A stretch of 64,000 nucleotides of DNA from Aporrectodea caliginosa (lineage: Eukaryota; Annelida; Clitellata; Crassiclitellata; Lumbricidae). The first letter of the stretch is position 1. The number at the start of each line of letters is the position of its first letter. Location of the stretch: the NCBI GenBank assembly GCA_020284085.1, contig JACEVL010000031.1, positions 457,001 to 521,000 of the forward strand, given 5' to 3'. Shown piece by piece: positions 46,301 through 60,160 of the stretch. Made by a program: the position numbers and the translations under genes. The notes under the pieces are model-generated. The model searched no databases. It saw nothing but the letters and a program-made list of their open reading frames with translations, and had not been told where the DNA came from.

Positions 46301-49300
46301 CTCCTAGCCTTCAGACGGTTCCGCGACAACTCGTCTACAGACTTTTCGTCTACGACACTTCGTCTACAGACACTTCGTCTACAGACAAGTGTATCTATAT
46401 CCCTTACGGCTAATGAACAGAGGCCGCTTTCTTATAGTTTCGCTAAAACGTGCTAAAAATTCTCAGGAATCTAGCTTCTAATTACTGAAAAGATTGTTTT
46501 CATCAACCCAGCTTCTATTGAATGGAAACTTAGTTTCATCCATGCATCCAGCTTGGTATCCAGCTTTTATTTACGGGAAAATTATTTCGATCAATCCAGC
46601 TTCTATATCAACACAGGAATGTGTTCATCAATCCCACTTCCATTTCGGGAAACAGTTTTTTTCATCAATCCAGCTTCCATTTTAAAGTGACAATATCAAA
46701 TAACTTTGTAGACGAAATGTCGGTAGACGAAATGTCTGTAGACGAAGTGTCGTAGACAAAATGTCGGTAGACGAATTGTCGTGACACCCCTTCAGACAGT
46801 GTCAATTTCAATCCTTCACACTGCAACTCCAAATTCCTACCAACATGTCTTACCACAGAAATATACACATAATATCTCCCAATGTCGGATAATGAACCCG
46901 GCTTTCTGCGTGTGAGAGAGAGATTGCAATTTACAGCTGTTCAATATTTACCAACCAGAGGCGCCACTGTAACTGTGGGTTCATTGCGGTTATATTTTCC
47001 TCCTTCTTACAACGTTAGAGTAGCGTGTGCCCTAGCCACCAGCTGGTTTGACCATCGACTACGTTGATGACACTGCGACAGAAGAAACAGAAGACTGTTA
47101 CAGTATCGATCCTGATTTCCAGTGCCGTGAGCCTCATTTGATAACTCAAACTCAGTTAATGACTTAGTCAGGGACTTAAATTTATCAGAGAGTCAAGCGG
47201 AATTGCTGGGCTCTCGGCTTCAGGGATGGAACCTGCTGGCACAAGGAAGTTTCTGTATTTCGCAAGCGCCACGCCGACTTCATACGTGTTTTTTTGATAA
47301 AACAGTACTTTGCGATTCTACAAAGATGTTGAAGGATTGTTTGGTGCACTAGAGCTGTACCGATTAAACGGCCATACGCGTAATCGGGCCGATTATTACA
47401 ACAATCGGCATAATCGAGTATCGGCAGAAATAATCGGTTAATCGGTGCCGATGTCAACATTGTGTTATAATTTAATAATTTTAGTTGAATTATTGCATAT
47501 TCCAAGTTTTTTTGATCGATTTTCATCTATTGTTTAACGTCCCTTATTATTTACGCATTAAAACATAGCCTATCGTTAACAACTTCCCAACTTAGTTTAA
47601 ACGTCCACCCTTATAGTTGTGACGATAGATTACTGGTTTATGTTTCGGAACCGAACATTTTGACTAAACAAATAATGAAATATTCGATCTCATAATGGAT
47701 ATTGGCTGTTTACTAATCGGCAATACGCGATATCGGTATCGGCAATTTAATAATCGGCTATCCGCGGTATCGGCATAATCGGTAAAAAGCGATATCGGTA
47801 CAGCTCTGTGGTGCACTTGGTTGTCACTATGATCCGCAAGAAGAATGGCGACGGTTAATCGATTCATCGAGCCTTAAAGCAGTGTTTATTACACAATGGA
47901 AATTATGTGTCCATCAATACCTGTAGCCTGTTGGACATGCTGTTCACATGAAAGACACGTACCATAATATAAAGCTGTTACTGTCATCTATCCAGTGCAA
48001 CAAGCAAAACTGGAATCTGTTTGGTGATTTGAAAGTTGTAGCTAGCACTTCTTGTTGGGATTCAGCTAGAGTATTCACAAAATGTATTGTTGCTTCATTT
48101 ACCCATAACCATAACCATAACCATAACCAAAAAGTTTATTGCTTAAAGTAGGCAACATCAAAACATCACAAATAGATTATACAATGGCCAACAAAAAGCA
48201 AGGGGTGAGAAACCCTTAACCCTCATGCGACCAACATATTTTACTCCTTAATATGACCAACTGGGGTCCCGGGGGACCCCAATTGTCACTCACACGTTTA
48301 TGCATTCTGCTCTTGTTGAAACGTCACTTTATTTTTGCTACAAGTTAAAGTTCTAACTTGTCATTGTTTACCTGGGTATTGCTTACCATCTAATAGTCTG
48401 TTAAGATAAAATTAGTGTTTTACTGAGTGTCAAGACTGGACAAGATGACCTAACTAATTGCTGAAATAAACATTGTCATGAGTTGTACTGAATAGTTTTA
48501 ATAGCAGCTATCACAAACAGCTTGCTGCTGACTGTGTTCGCCACACACTGGCCGGTTGCATAGAGTACATTCACGTGCTGCCTTCTTGTCATTACCGCGT
48601 TGACACAATGAGCATCGCCGACGCTTGGCCTTGGCCTTTGAGCCTTTGGAGATTGACGCTGAGTGTGGTTGACGGGGTTGAGCTTCTACACCACAGTTCT
48701 TCATCGCAGCTCTGATTGGTGCTTGGATTGTAGGAGTCATTGCTCGTTGTTTCATGTGAGGTGTTACCATGGCATACCCAAGGTCTGTCAGAAACAGACG
48801 TCATCGACGTGTGGCATTCAAAGTCTGCCAGTCTGGGTTGTTGCCCACCCACAGAATGTAAGAAGCAATTCCAGCGATGTCAAGGCTGTTGAAAAAAAGC
48901 ACCATGGGCCAACGGTTAATCTTTCTTCTTGTGGTGTGCATTGTAGCCAGGTGATCCATATTGTCAACACCGCTTTTGGTTCCATTGTAATGGAGGATTA
49001 GTTCTGGCTTGTTGCTCATCTGAGCATCAGTGGTGGCATCGTGGTGCAGCGTGGATATAGCTAACACAGCTTTGCCTGGTTTAGGAACAAACGATACAAG
49101 AGTAAGTTGGTCATGAAATCCAAACAAAGAGCTCAATTCCTGGCGCCCACGCCTGGCCTTCATTGCCTCTGGAACTTGAGGTTTGTTGCTACGAATTGTA
49201 CCAACATATGTCATTCGATCTGCAAGTAGCTGCTCTGCAAGATCAACAGATGAAAAAAAGTTATCTGCCACCACGTTCCTGCCACTGTGCCGCCATGGCG

Positions 49301-52300
49301 ATACCAATTGTTTCACTACTCTTGCGCCTTGTCCTGTCTCACGCTGAGTTCCCTCCTGTCTGCCCAGATATATGTCCGCAGTAAGTGGATATGAAGTGAC
49401 AGCGTCGCAGCACCACCATATTTTGATACCGTATTTTGCAGGTTTGGATGGTATGTACTGCCTGAAGTTGCATCTGCCACGGTAAGCCACAAGCTGCTCA
49501 TCTACGCACAGATCAGGACCAGGAACAAAAAACTTTGGCAGTTGAGCAGTACACATTGTCCATATGTCACGGAAAGCGGCCAGTTTGTCGTGTTTCAACC
49601 TTTCATCACGCGTTGCCTTGTCGTCGAATCTCATGTACTTCATGATGCAGCGAAATCGTGTCCTAGACATGGTTGCAACAAAAACTGGCCTGCCTTCACG
49701 CTCAGACCACAAGCTTGACTGTGGCTCATGATTTCCTCTGTAGACACCTGCCAGTATGCAGAGTCCAATGAACGCAATCATTTCCTTGTCATTGACAGGT
49801 TTCCATTCAGCGCGTTGATTTTCAGGATTTTGTTCATTCCAGGCACGTATTCGTCTCCTTGCCTCCCTGTTCGTCTGAAGAACAATTCCGTCAATAATTT
49901 CCGGGGTCAAGAAAAGCTGGTACGTATCAAAAATTGTGTCACACCGTGATGTGGCAGTTACACCAGCAGGTGTTCGAATGATATCTTGAACACGCCGACG
50001 GCCTGATGCCGGTGGCTGTGTTTCCCAAAGAAAGCCGTTTTTGCCAGTCATCAGATGACCTGAAGCCGATTTTGCTTGAACTGCAACACCTTGCTGTCTT
50101 CCTACTCCTCTACCACGCAGACCACGACCACGACCTCTTGTTCCAACTGAAATAGGCCTACTGTTTTGACCACTGTTGGCTGGAGCAGGTAGGCATTGCG
50201 CACCTATGTCGACTTCGTCATCTGCACTTTCCACATCGCTATGTTCAGAGTACTCAGATACATGATCATCATTCTCTGAAACTGAGTCATTGTCATTATC
50301 TGTGCTGTCGTCACTCTCGTCAAGAATTATTCGTAGTGCTTCTTTTGCACTGTATCGCGCCAGACCAAATCTCGCTGTCATAATAAATGTTCACACAGTA
50401 CCGTTAAGTTCTCTAAAATGCACTGCTAAAGCTGGGGTCCTCCGGGACCCCACTGGATTTTATTTATTTAAAAAATAACCGTAAGAGCAAATCCGGATTT
50501 CACTAGACGTAAACAGTGAGCGATATCCAGGTGACAAATTCATAAAATGCCGTAAAAAATATCTCATAGCCCAAAAGTAGCACAAGCCTATGCAGCGCTG
50601 GGGTCCCCCAGGACCCCAGTTGGTCGCATGAGGGTTAAGGGACCAGCGTCCCGCTAACAGGGTTGCCCATGTACATGGGAAACGTAGCAACAGGTTATGC
50701 ATGAGAGTACAAAAAATTGTTGAGCTTAACTAGTTAACTAAAATAAAAAATTACACACAATGAGTGTCTGCACCGAACACAGTACGTACGAATTTAAGCA
50801 CCTATGGCAGGTAATAGCAGGGGAAGCATGGTGGGAGTCAGGGATCCACAGTCAGTAAGTGATGACGGAGTTTCTTTTTAAATATTGAAATGCTAGGAGA
50901 AACACGAATGGCGACAGGGAGATTATTCCATGTCCTAGGGCCAGCACTTTTGATGGAGAATTTCCGTGTATTCGTTCTAGTGGCAATTCCTCTATAATTG
51001 GAAGAAGGCCGAACATTATAAGGATTAGATTGGGATTTGTGAGTGGGACAGTAGTGCAAAAAAGATTTCAATTACATCAAGAAGGTCTGGCCGCCACGTC
51101 GCAAGCGTTTGGTAAAAGGCCAAAACAATGTTCATCACGAACCACTGGTTGATCCCAGTTAGGCTTTCTTGACACCTCTTCACATCAAGCTTGGACAAGT
51201 GAAGAACTTGTCAAGGAATTGAACAAAGGGGTAAGGGTTCAAGTACTTAAGAGACAGGTTTATTCGCTTAAGTGAGGTCAAGGATAAGAGAAGGCATATC
51301 TGTTGGTCCACAGATCAAGAAACTGATGAATGACATTCACTTTGAGGAACTTATGAATAAAGTTGAGCTAACTGGGTGGGAATCTTTGAACAACGTTGTA
51401 AGCAACTTTCTGAGCAATAATAAATCATCAAATAACGGTCAGCTGGTTGAAAAGGTGCTTCAAGCATTAAGTGGAGCAGTGGACATGATAAAAAAAAGAC
51501 CAAGTACAAATCTCTGTGGAACTCCACTGGCGATGTTGTAGTCATCTGACAGAAGTGCACGACAAAACTAAGTCCCCTTACTACTAGTAGGCCTAATCTT
51601 GTGATCGTGATCTTGTGTGAAAAGGGCAGAATTTCATGAAAGAATGTGAAGAGTTCGGTTGCATATAGTATCTGTCTGTTTAAATGTTTCTTCACTGCGT
51701 GCCATGCTAATGTTGTAGAGTTAGAGCTTTTAAAGAAAAGACGAAAGAATATAATAATTATGGTATGCCTGCAGATTCATGTTCCCGCGTAAACCAACAC
51801 TGAAACAGCAACAATTGCTTCAAACTGGCCTCTATTATGGCTGCCAATGCGTAAACGTTTTAATTCAAAGAGGAAATCAATACATTCATGTCAAATGTTT
51901 TCAAGATTCAAGAGAACTTTCATATTTTCTGTTTTTAGGCTTGTGCTAATGCTGAATAGCAGAGAAGTCATCGAAGATGCACTCGTTAACCATTCTTCTG
52001 CATTCTCAGGAAGAAGCCCGCTTTACACCGAAAGCATTGTCAATCCCAATAGTAAAGGTCAGCATAATTAAGACAATTCCTCGAGACGTTTGTGGAACTT
52101 ACCTTTAAAATACAAAGCCTATAAATTATGCACTCTATCCACTCGGGCGCATATGATTGCTCGGTGTTGTATTTCAACACAAACAGTCTCGACAAGAAAG
52201 TCATACTTTAAGTTTAAGTTTCCATTTTCCTGTAATCGATTTAGTAAAAATTCTCAGCATCAGTCATCAATATGAAGCATAATTATGTGCATTCAGTACT

Positions 52301-55300
52301 TGGTTGTGGTTCCTAAATATTACGAACTTCAGGCAAAGGTCGGACAATCCTTCATTTCGCTTAAAGAAGTCTGATTAAACTACGGATAATAACATTCATT
52401 TCGAAAATAAATCAAACTATTAATTTATTCACCCACAGGATCAATCTTAGATAATTCCACATAATACAAACATAAACTTTCATAGATGAAAAGAGCAATA
52501 TAAAAATATCAAAGTCCCTCTGAATATTGTAAATGAATTATTAAGGGTCATTCACAAGTTTAGCTTTCGTAATGTTTACGCAATGAAATTGATTTGAAAT
52601 AGAGGTTAATAATATATATCACGTGCCTCCAGGTTTGATTACAATGAACACCACTCAAGAATGGAAGAAGTATCACCAACTCTCACTCTCCATTTTAAAG
52701 CAATTGGGATTTGGAGTTAAGAGCACGATGGAATCAAGAATCTTAACTGAAGTTGAATTCATGACTGATTATGTACTGAAACAAAATGGAGAATCCTTTA
52801 ATCCCACAGAACTGGCGCACCTCTTCTCGACAAACATCATCACGAATATCCTTTATGGACGCAGACAGGACTATAATCTTGGAATAACTGAGCTCGCGTT
52901 TCAAAACAAGCGCACCATTGCCAGCATGGATCCGGCTTTAGACGTTGCTCCTATACTTAGATTTATTCCCCTTCACGGAAATATGTTGCGTGAGTATGTC
53001 GAAAGTCAGAAGATGATCTGCAAGATTATTCGAATGGAGATTGATAAAAGTCTAAAAGACGGTGCAGAAGATTGCTTTGTGCGCAGATATCTGGAACGCG
53101 TGGGTGAAGATTATGATGCTGAGCAACTCATCTGCACTCTTCGAGATCTATTTGGGGCTGGAACTGATACAACTGCGAATACTCTTCAATGGCTGATGAT
53201 CGCCTTAGCCAACAACCCTGATGTACAGGATCGTCTAAGGGCAGAAATTGATGCCGTGGTTCCGCAAGACATACTTCCTTCCATGAATGACCAGCCCAAA
53301 CTGCCCTTTGTGGAGGCAACAATTTTAGAGATAATGCGCTGGAAAACGTTAGTTCCATTGGCTTTGCCTCATATGACGCTGAGTGACACTAATGTTGGCA
53401 ACTACTTCGTACCGGCTGGAACTTTGGTAATTAAAATGTTTTAAATTAAATGCCAATTGTTATTTGGGACGAAATCATTAAAAGCTGAGTTTTTCAAAAA
53501 GATTTTTTCGTGAAACAGTGTTTTTATTCATTATTGACCAGCATTTTGAATCCTTACCTGTTTTAAGAAGGCTAATACCTTCTACAGGTTAAACTACTTT
53601 TAGAGTCGTTGATGTTTCAAAGAGTGATATCTGTTAGTAATAGACTGCACATTAATTGAAAGAATCACATTATCTTTTAAAATAATGCTAATTTTGTGGT
53701 TTAGTTTTTGCATATTTTATTTCTTCGTATTTATTAATAAGTAACCTCAACAGTACTGGTGTGTGATACGAAACACTTCCGCTTATAGCGCCACTCAGTC
53801 TACTATAGACACAATTTGTACATAATGTCGAAAGTTCGTTCTAGGCTTGGCTGAGGCTTCAGGCGGTGTGCTTTGAGGACTTAATAGATTGTCTAACAGT
53901 TTAATTTCTTTAATTCTAAGAAAACATGTAGGCTAATTGTTTCATTACAACAGCATCGGTTTTTCTTCGTCACGTTAACTTTTTCTTAAATTGCCATAAT
54001 AATTCTTCGTAAGAAATTTCTTTTCCTATCCAATCCAGCTATTCACCATATATATTACAAAATAGTTTATTTGCTAATCAGGTGCTGATCAACCTTCTCG
54101 CGGCTCACATGGACCCAAAGGTTTGGAAAGATCCGGAGAGATTTCTACCTGAAAGATTTTTGGACAAGGATGGACAAGTGATCCGCAGAGAATCTGTTAT
54201 TCCGTTTTCCCTTGGTTAGTTAAATGTCGTATAACAGGAATCGTCATTACTAGATTTCTACAGCGCCCAAAAAGAGAAGTGTCCGAAACTAGCTTATTTT
54301 CAGGCGCTTTGTCAAAACAAAACCCGGGAGGGGGAGAGTGCAATCGTTTCCAGATCATGTTTAAAAGGGATCATGTTGGCAGACGGATCAGGTGGATGGT
54401 GTTTGGAGTTGAAAAGGCGCGGGAGGTGAGGGGAAGAGAAGAAATCAGGATAGGATTTGTGAAAAACAGTGTTTTCAATTATGGGCGAATGACCTGTTTA
54501 GAGATAAAAAAAGAGTTGAGAATAAGTAAGTAAGTAAGTAAGTATAGCCTTTATTACTCCATTAGCAAACGCACAATGGAGTAATGGAGACACAATGAAG
54601 GCTCCAGAACAGAACCTTGCGGAACACCACAAGTGAGAGGCATAATATTGGGACGAAGTTTCCGATGTTTTAACGTAGAAAATCGGGAAGAGAGATAGGA
54701 CTAAATCCAGAGGAGAGCGGGGTCAGTAAAACCAAGCAAGGTTGACTGTCTTTGCAGTAAGATGTTGTGATCAATGGTATATCGATGGCTGCAGAAACAC
54801 CAAGGAGGCAGAGGCAAGAGATCTGTTGTGACAGATGGCAGAAAAAGAAGTTTATTGTAGAGGGAAGTGAGTATAGTGTTTCAGTTGAGGGGCGCTTTGT
54901 AAAACCAGACTGGTGTGGATTAACCATCAGGCTACCGAGTTTTGTTTTGTAACACTGGCTACCAAGGGGGTGGGGTGGTTACCACCCCCTGGATTTCGTG
55001 TTTGGATTCACATATAGCAATGTAATATAGCAATGGATTCAGCATTCATTTTTGAACAGAATGGTATATTTAGTTGTACATATCTTTTGATAACGGAACC
55101 CCCATAATTAGCGATATTTTATATTATTGCATACATTTGGTACTTTTTGGATAAACAAATATAAGATTATATGTGTTTTTAAACTAATCTATGTATCCAA
55201 GAACATTTTCAACATAATTTGTAGCAATAGCCTTCAAACTAGTACATAGTCTGTTTAGTTGTAGCGAAATCTAAAGGCAACATGAAACAAGACTTTACGT

Positions 55301-55973
55301 TATTGTTCACGGCAGTCAAATATGTCAGTGGTCCTTGCATTTTTGCAAGTTACTCCCGTTGTTTTGTGCGAATGGCGCCGAATGCTTCCTGTAAACTGGC
55401 TTCTCACTTCATCTTCACTATCTGTTTCAGCTAATATAAGTTCTAAATCTGTAGCTGTCGACAAACGTTTATGTAGAAATATCGGTTTGGCTATAGTCGA
55501 AAAACCAAGGGGGTGATATCCACCCCTCTCTGGTACCTCGGGTATATCGGGTATAACTTTTGAACGGTTTAGAGATGAATGACGAATGACAGGTGGGAGA
55601 TAGGTCGGTAGTTAGAAAGGATTTCTTTGTTGAGTTATTGTTTCTTGAGGAATAAAGTGACTAAAGTGTTTGAAGAGGAAGGGAAATTGCCAGTAGATAA
55701 GGAGACGTTGATTATATTGTTATGACGGGAACACGGATGGATGCGCAGTCTTTCGTGGAAGGGGAGGGGCCCGATAGCGCATTGGATAACACACTGGCGT
55801 AGAGAGCGAGAGGTACCGAGTTCGAGCTACGTAGGGCGGACATGCTCTGTAGGCTGCTATTAGCGCCGTGTATTGCAGGCTGTCTGTTCTGTTAGTAGTT
55901 AAGATTGTTTCATTTGCATAACATGTAAATGCACAGCGCAGTGCGTTTGTCAGGCGCTTAATTAAAGAAAAGA

Positions 55974-56007
<34 letters not shown>

Positions 56008-58768
56008 TCAATAGGGAGGTAGGTTTAGGATCGAGTTAAAACTGCTTGTTTGGAACAGATTGTAATTATGGTAGGGTAAAGTGGGGTAATTTCGGCACCT
56101 TAAGCAATTTCTTGAATATTTAAAATGTTATCACATTTGTTAGATCCACTGAAGTTTCCATAGTTTGCTACAACCCTCTGCTATGAAATGGCGCCTTCAA
56201 ATTGTGAATCGGCTCCCAACAATTCCTGCTATGACATGTGAAGTGAAGGCATTCAAATGCCGAAATTACCCACAGGGTAGGATAATTTCGGCATGGGTGA
56301 CGAAATTACCCGAAATGAAAATGTCGATATGTTTAGAACTAGCTAAATTGAACAGATAGGCTTAAAGTATGGTTGTAGGCCTATGTCCATGTACCTGCAT
56401 TCATTTACACTCTACTGTCAGACACCGTAACAAGCAATGCTATCGAGTTATAGCTAAGATTTATTCTTTATCTTGGTTGCCTTCTCTGCGTTCTGGACGT
56501 TCGTTAAATTTTCTCTTTTGCAGTCTTTTCTGTAGCCAAATGGTTTTTGAAAGGTGAACTTGTAAAGATTTCTGCATGCCATACATTGCTTTTCCTTTTG
56601 TCAGGATCACTAGCTGATCAAAGTTGGTCCTCTCTGTGGGACAAACTGCAGACAGGGTTTTGTCATAGTTCTGACGAGATTGAGCATCAGAAATAGTAGT
56701 GTGAACAAGAAGCGTTTTGAAGTGACGATTCTGGAACTGATGAATTATCAAGGCCAGTCGATGGCAGCCAAGTCAATTTCAGGTACGAAGCACTGGTGGT
56801 CGGTTATACGGACATAGTAGAGTGTGAAAAGGAAGTGATTTGATCAAAAAGCTTTCTCACTGTCGTTAGCCTATATCGGTGCTCAATTCCAATAATTCAC
56901 AATAACTAAACGCTGGTTCTCTGACGATCTTCGATGACAGACTAAACAGTTTGTTGGACATGAAAATCAAACTTCCGACAGCTCTTTTTCCAGATCATCA
57001 GTTAAAATGGTTGGTCGACCCGTAGAACACTTCGTCACAGAGCCGTCCACGCAAGCTCATTTCACATAGTCCTGAACAGTTTGGAGTGGAATCCCACTGT
57101 TTAGCGTCTGTTTTCTTTGGAAGCCCATCAACAAACGCAGCCTTTACTGCTAACCTGATGTAATCGTTCGACCACTGAGCATATCGTCCACTTGGCTTGG
57201 CTCAGTTATCCCACCCGAATAATCCACTTTGCTTGTATAAACACTCATGCGTTTTAACTAGGCCTATGCATGTGCTGCTTGCAGAATTAAGTAGGAATTA
57301 AACCCTGACCAGCTGAAGCAAGACAGAGGGGTAATTTCGGCACTACCCTAGAGCAAATTTCGGCACTGCCGGAATTAGACAAGATTTGAGTGCCGAATTT
57401 ACCTCCTATGTAGGCATTATTCTGACCGTATAATAGAAAAATAATCGGTTGCTATACACATTAATAGCGCTCAGGGTTCTGCATTACAATATTTATACAT
57501 GGAGAAAAAACATAGTATTTACTTATATGATCGATACTAAATTTTTAGCAACGCTGCGTCTGAATTGATATACAGTTAAGAAAATGCATCAAAACAAAAA
57601 TGACATACCATGGATGCTAAAAATACGATTCTTACAATGTTTTCTAACTTTTCTAAGACTGGAAGGGCCAGACCTATGACGTCACACCATAGAGCTTTAT
57701 TGCTGCACAGTATTTTCTCGGCTACCCGGGGGTGCCGAAATTAACCCTATGCCGAAATTACCCCCTTTTACCCTATACTTCAGTCTCAGATATTGGTTGG
57801 AAGACAGATAATGATGATTGAGTTGGGAACGGTGGAGGGTCATAGGTAGGGAAGGGGGTATCTGCAGGTGAATCGGTGGTGCTTTTCGAAAGGAGTGATT
57901 GAAGAGGGAGACAGAGGGTTGTAATTTTACCCCAGAAAGAACAGAACGATCCAGCTATTGAAGACGGATGAGTTTGGAAGTGGGGTTCCGATGGAGGAGT
58001 TGGTTTAACTTTATGGTTTACGGAGAAAGCGAGGACTAGCGGATCGGGAATGAAGTAATGAGTAGAATATTAAATTTTGTAGCCGTGACCAAATGGTGGT
58101 ATTTATTTGTGACAGATTTTAGGGCAGAGAGCAATCATATAGGCTCAGAGCGCTCTAACGATTTTAAGGCCTCGCGATAGGTATTAGGCCTATACCAAGG
58201 GTTGTTACACGTAGAGTGAGATTAAAGTGAGATTTGGTAATTATTGGAGCGTGTTTGTCAATCAGCATGGACAGAGTGGTATGGTAGGAAGACAGAAGGT
58301 CATCAAGAGAGGTCGGAATATTTAGAACGAGGTCTGAAGAGATCTTCCTTATAATGCTTTAAGAGAATGATTCGAAGTATAATAATAATAATAATAATAA
58401 TAATACTCTTTTCTTTATTAAGCGCCTGACAAACGCACTGCGCTGTACATTTATATGTTATGCAATTTAAATCTTAACTACTAACAGAACGGACAGCCTG
58501 CAATACAACGGCGCTAATAGCAGCCCACAAAGCATATCCGCCCAACGGGGGCTCGAACTCGGTACCTCTCGCTCTCTACGCCAGATGTTATCCAATGCGC
58601 CGATACAAAAGTGGCATCCCAATAATTATATAGAACGATATTTTTTATTAATAAATTTTTATGCTTATCGGAAGCACTTGTCACACGTTTTTTCTTCTCG
58701 ATTTTGCAAACCAGTTCTCTGAATATTTATGTCATAAGTACGATATGTAAGAGTATTACTGATTATTT

Positions 58769-58809
<41 letters not shown>

Positions 58810-58918
58810 AATGATGATGATAATGACAAGATCATGGGATGATGATAGTGATGATTATGGTGATGATGATTATAATTATAGTACTGATAGGGCCCTAGTG
58901 ATAATAATGCTAATTATA

Positions 58919-58953
<35 letters not shown>

Positions 58954-59023
58954 TCCAGAACGAAAACGCTCGTCATATAGTTTCTTAGAGCCTGAGGGAT
59001 TATATCTACCTCGGGCGACAAAC

Positions 59024-59065
<42 letters not shown>

Positions 59066-59089
59066 TTAATAATAATAATGATGATGATG

Positions 59090-59150
<61 letters not shown>

Positions 59151-59884
59151 GCAGGATTGCGGATGTCAGGAGAGGTGCTAAGAATCGCATCCAGTATCCG
59201 GCTTGGTACTGCATTGCGTGAAAAACGCACTTGCAAATGTGGTGCCATAGTAGAATCCAACGGCCATCATGGATTCTCTTGCATCAAAGGAGCGGGAAGA
59301 CAACAACGGCATGGAATGATCAACGACGTGATTTGGTGGGCCTTCATCAGAGCCAAAATACCAGCCATTAAAGAGCCCAATGGCCTCTACAGATCTGACG
59401 GCAGAAGGCCTGCCAGTCACCATCATACCTTGGCACAGAGGTCGTTGTTTGGCGTGGGATGTTACGGTGCGAGACACTTTCGCTGCATCTTATGAGCAAT
59501 AATTTATTAACATCGCTAAACGCAGGTGCGGAAGCGGAAAAGCAGCTCGCAATAAGGAATCCAAATATGCTGCTATCTTACAGTCCCATCATTTCGTCCC
59601 TGTTGCAGTCGAAACTTCAGGAAGTTGGCACACAGATTCACTGACGTTTGTTCAAGAACTAGGAGGCAGGATCTTTGCAGCGACCGGCGAACAGCGTGAG
59701 ACCAGTCATCTGCTGCAACGCCTATCGGTCGCCATACAGATTGGAAACTCTCAGTCTGTTTTAGCCACCTCGGACTGCAACAGCAGTAGCCCAGGACTGA
59801 ATGACGGTTTATAAAATTATTGAAACAGCCATTTTTAATCAGTCTGTAATAAGTTTGTTGGTGTTATAAAGAAATAAATTTGTC

Positions 59885-59927
<43 letters not shown>

Positions 59928-60120
59928 GCGGCACGCCATCGCCTAGGCACCTTTTTGCCGCCTGATCTTGACGAGGTCTAGCCTTCCCAGAATGCATTTT
60001 TGTATCTCCGGATAATTTTTATAATTCCTGAGGGATCTGAGGTACCTCGGGTAAAAATAATAATAATAATAATAAAAAGAAGACTAATTACATTTAAACT
60101 TTTAGTCTTTATGAAAATTA

Positions 60121-60160
<40 letters not shown>

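Larger units (their letters stand above)
48100..51075 (-). mobile_element. LINE 3' end split by a piggyBac insertion
   Basis: A - strand frame at 50838-51071 gives a typical LINE RT C-terminus ([18 protein letters not shown], then [14 protein letters not shown]). The 3' UTR continues to 50639, is interrupted by the piggyBac element, and resumes at 48215. It ends with AATAAACTTTTTGG and a (TTATGG)n tail at about 48103-48127 on the - strand. Removing the insert restores CCCTTAAGGG. Confidence 0.7.
54375..58350 (-). mobile_element. CR1/L2-like LINE in gene D intron 4, interrupted by nested insertions
   Basis: On the - strand, about 58350-57776 encodes the pre-RT linker (CNNPWY near 58205, [11 protein letters not shown] near 58100, then SWIVLFF). 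About 55620-55567 gives NYRPI, and 54919-54600 gives SGF, STET, LGVSAA and DIP. The TTAA element (54924-55566), a SINE (about 55771-56007) and a pogo element (56074-57773) are inserted in it. Many stops. The same LINE in gene C keeps its two ends but has lost the middle. Confidence 0.65.

Noticed and set aside
48103..48127. Telomere-like CCATAA repeats
   Set aside because: Position after AATAAACTTTTTGG on the - strand fits a LINE tail, not a telomere.
55771..55830. tRNA-Arg gene
   Set aside because: A- and B-box-like segments are present but there is no proper acceptor or anticodon stem, and the unit has a SINE body and ATT tail.
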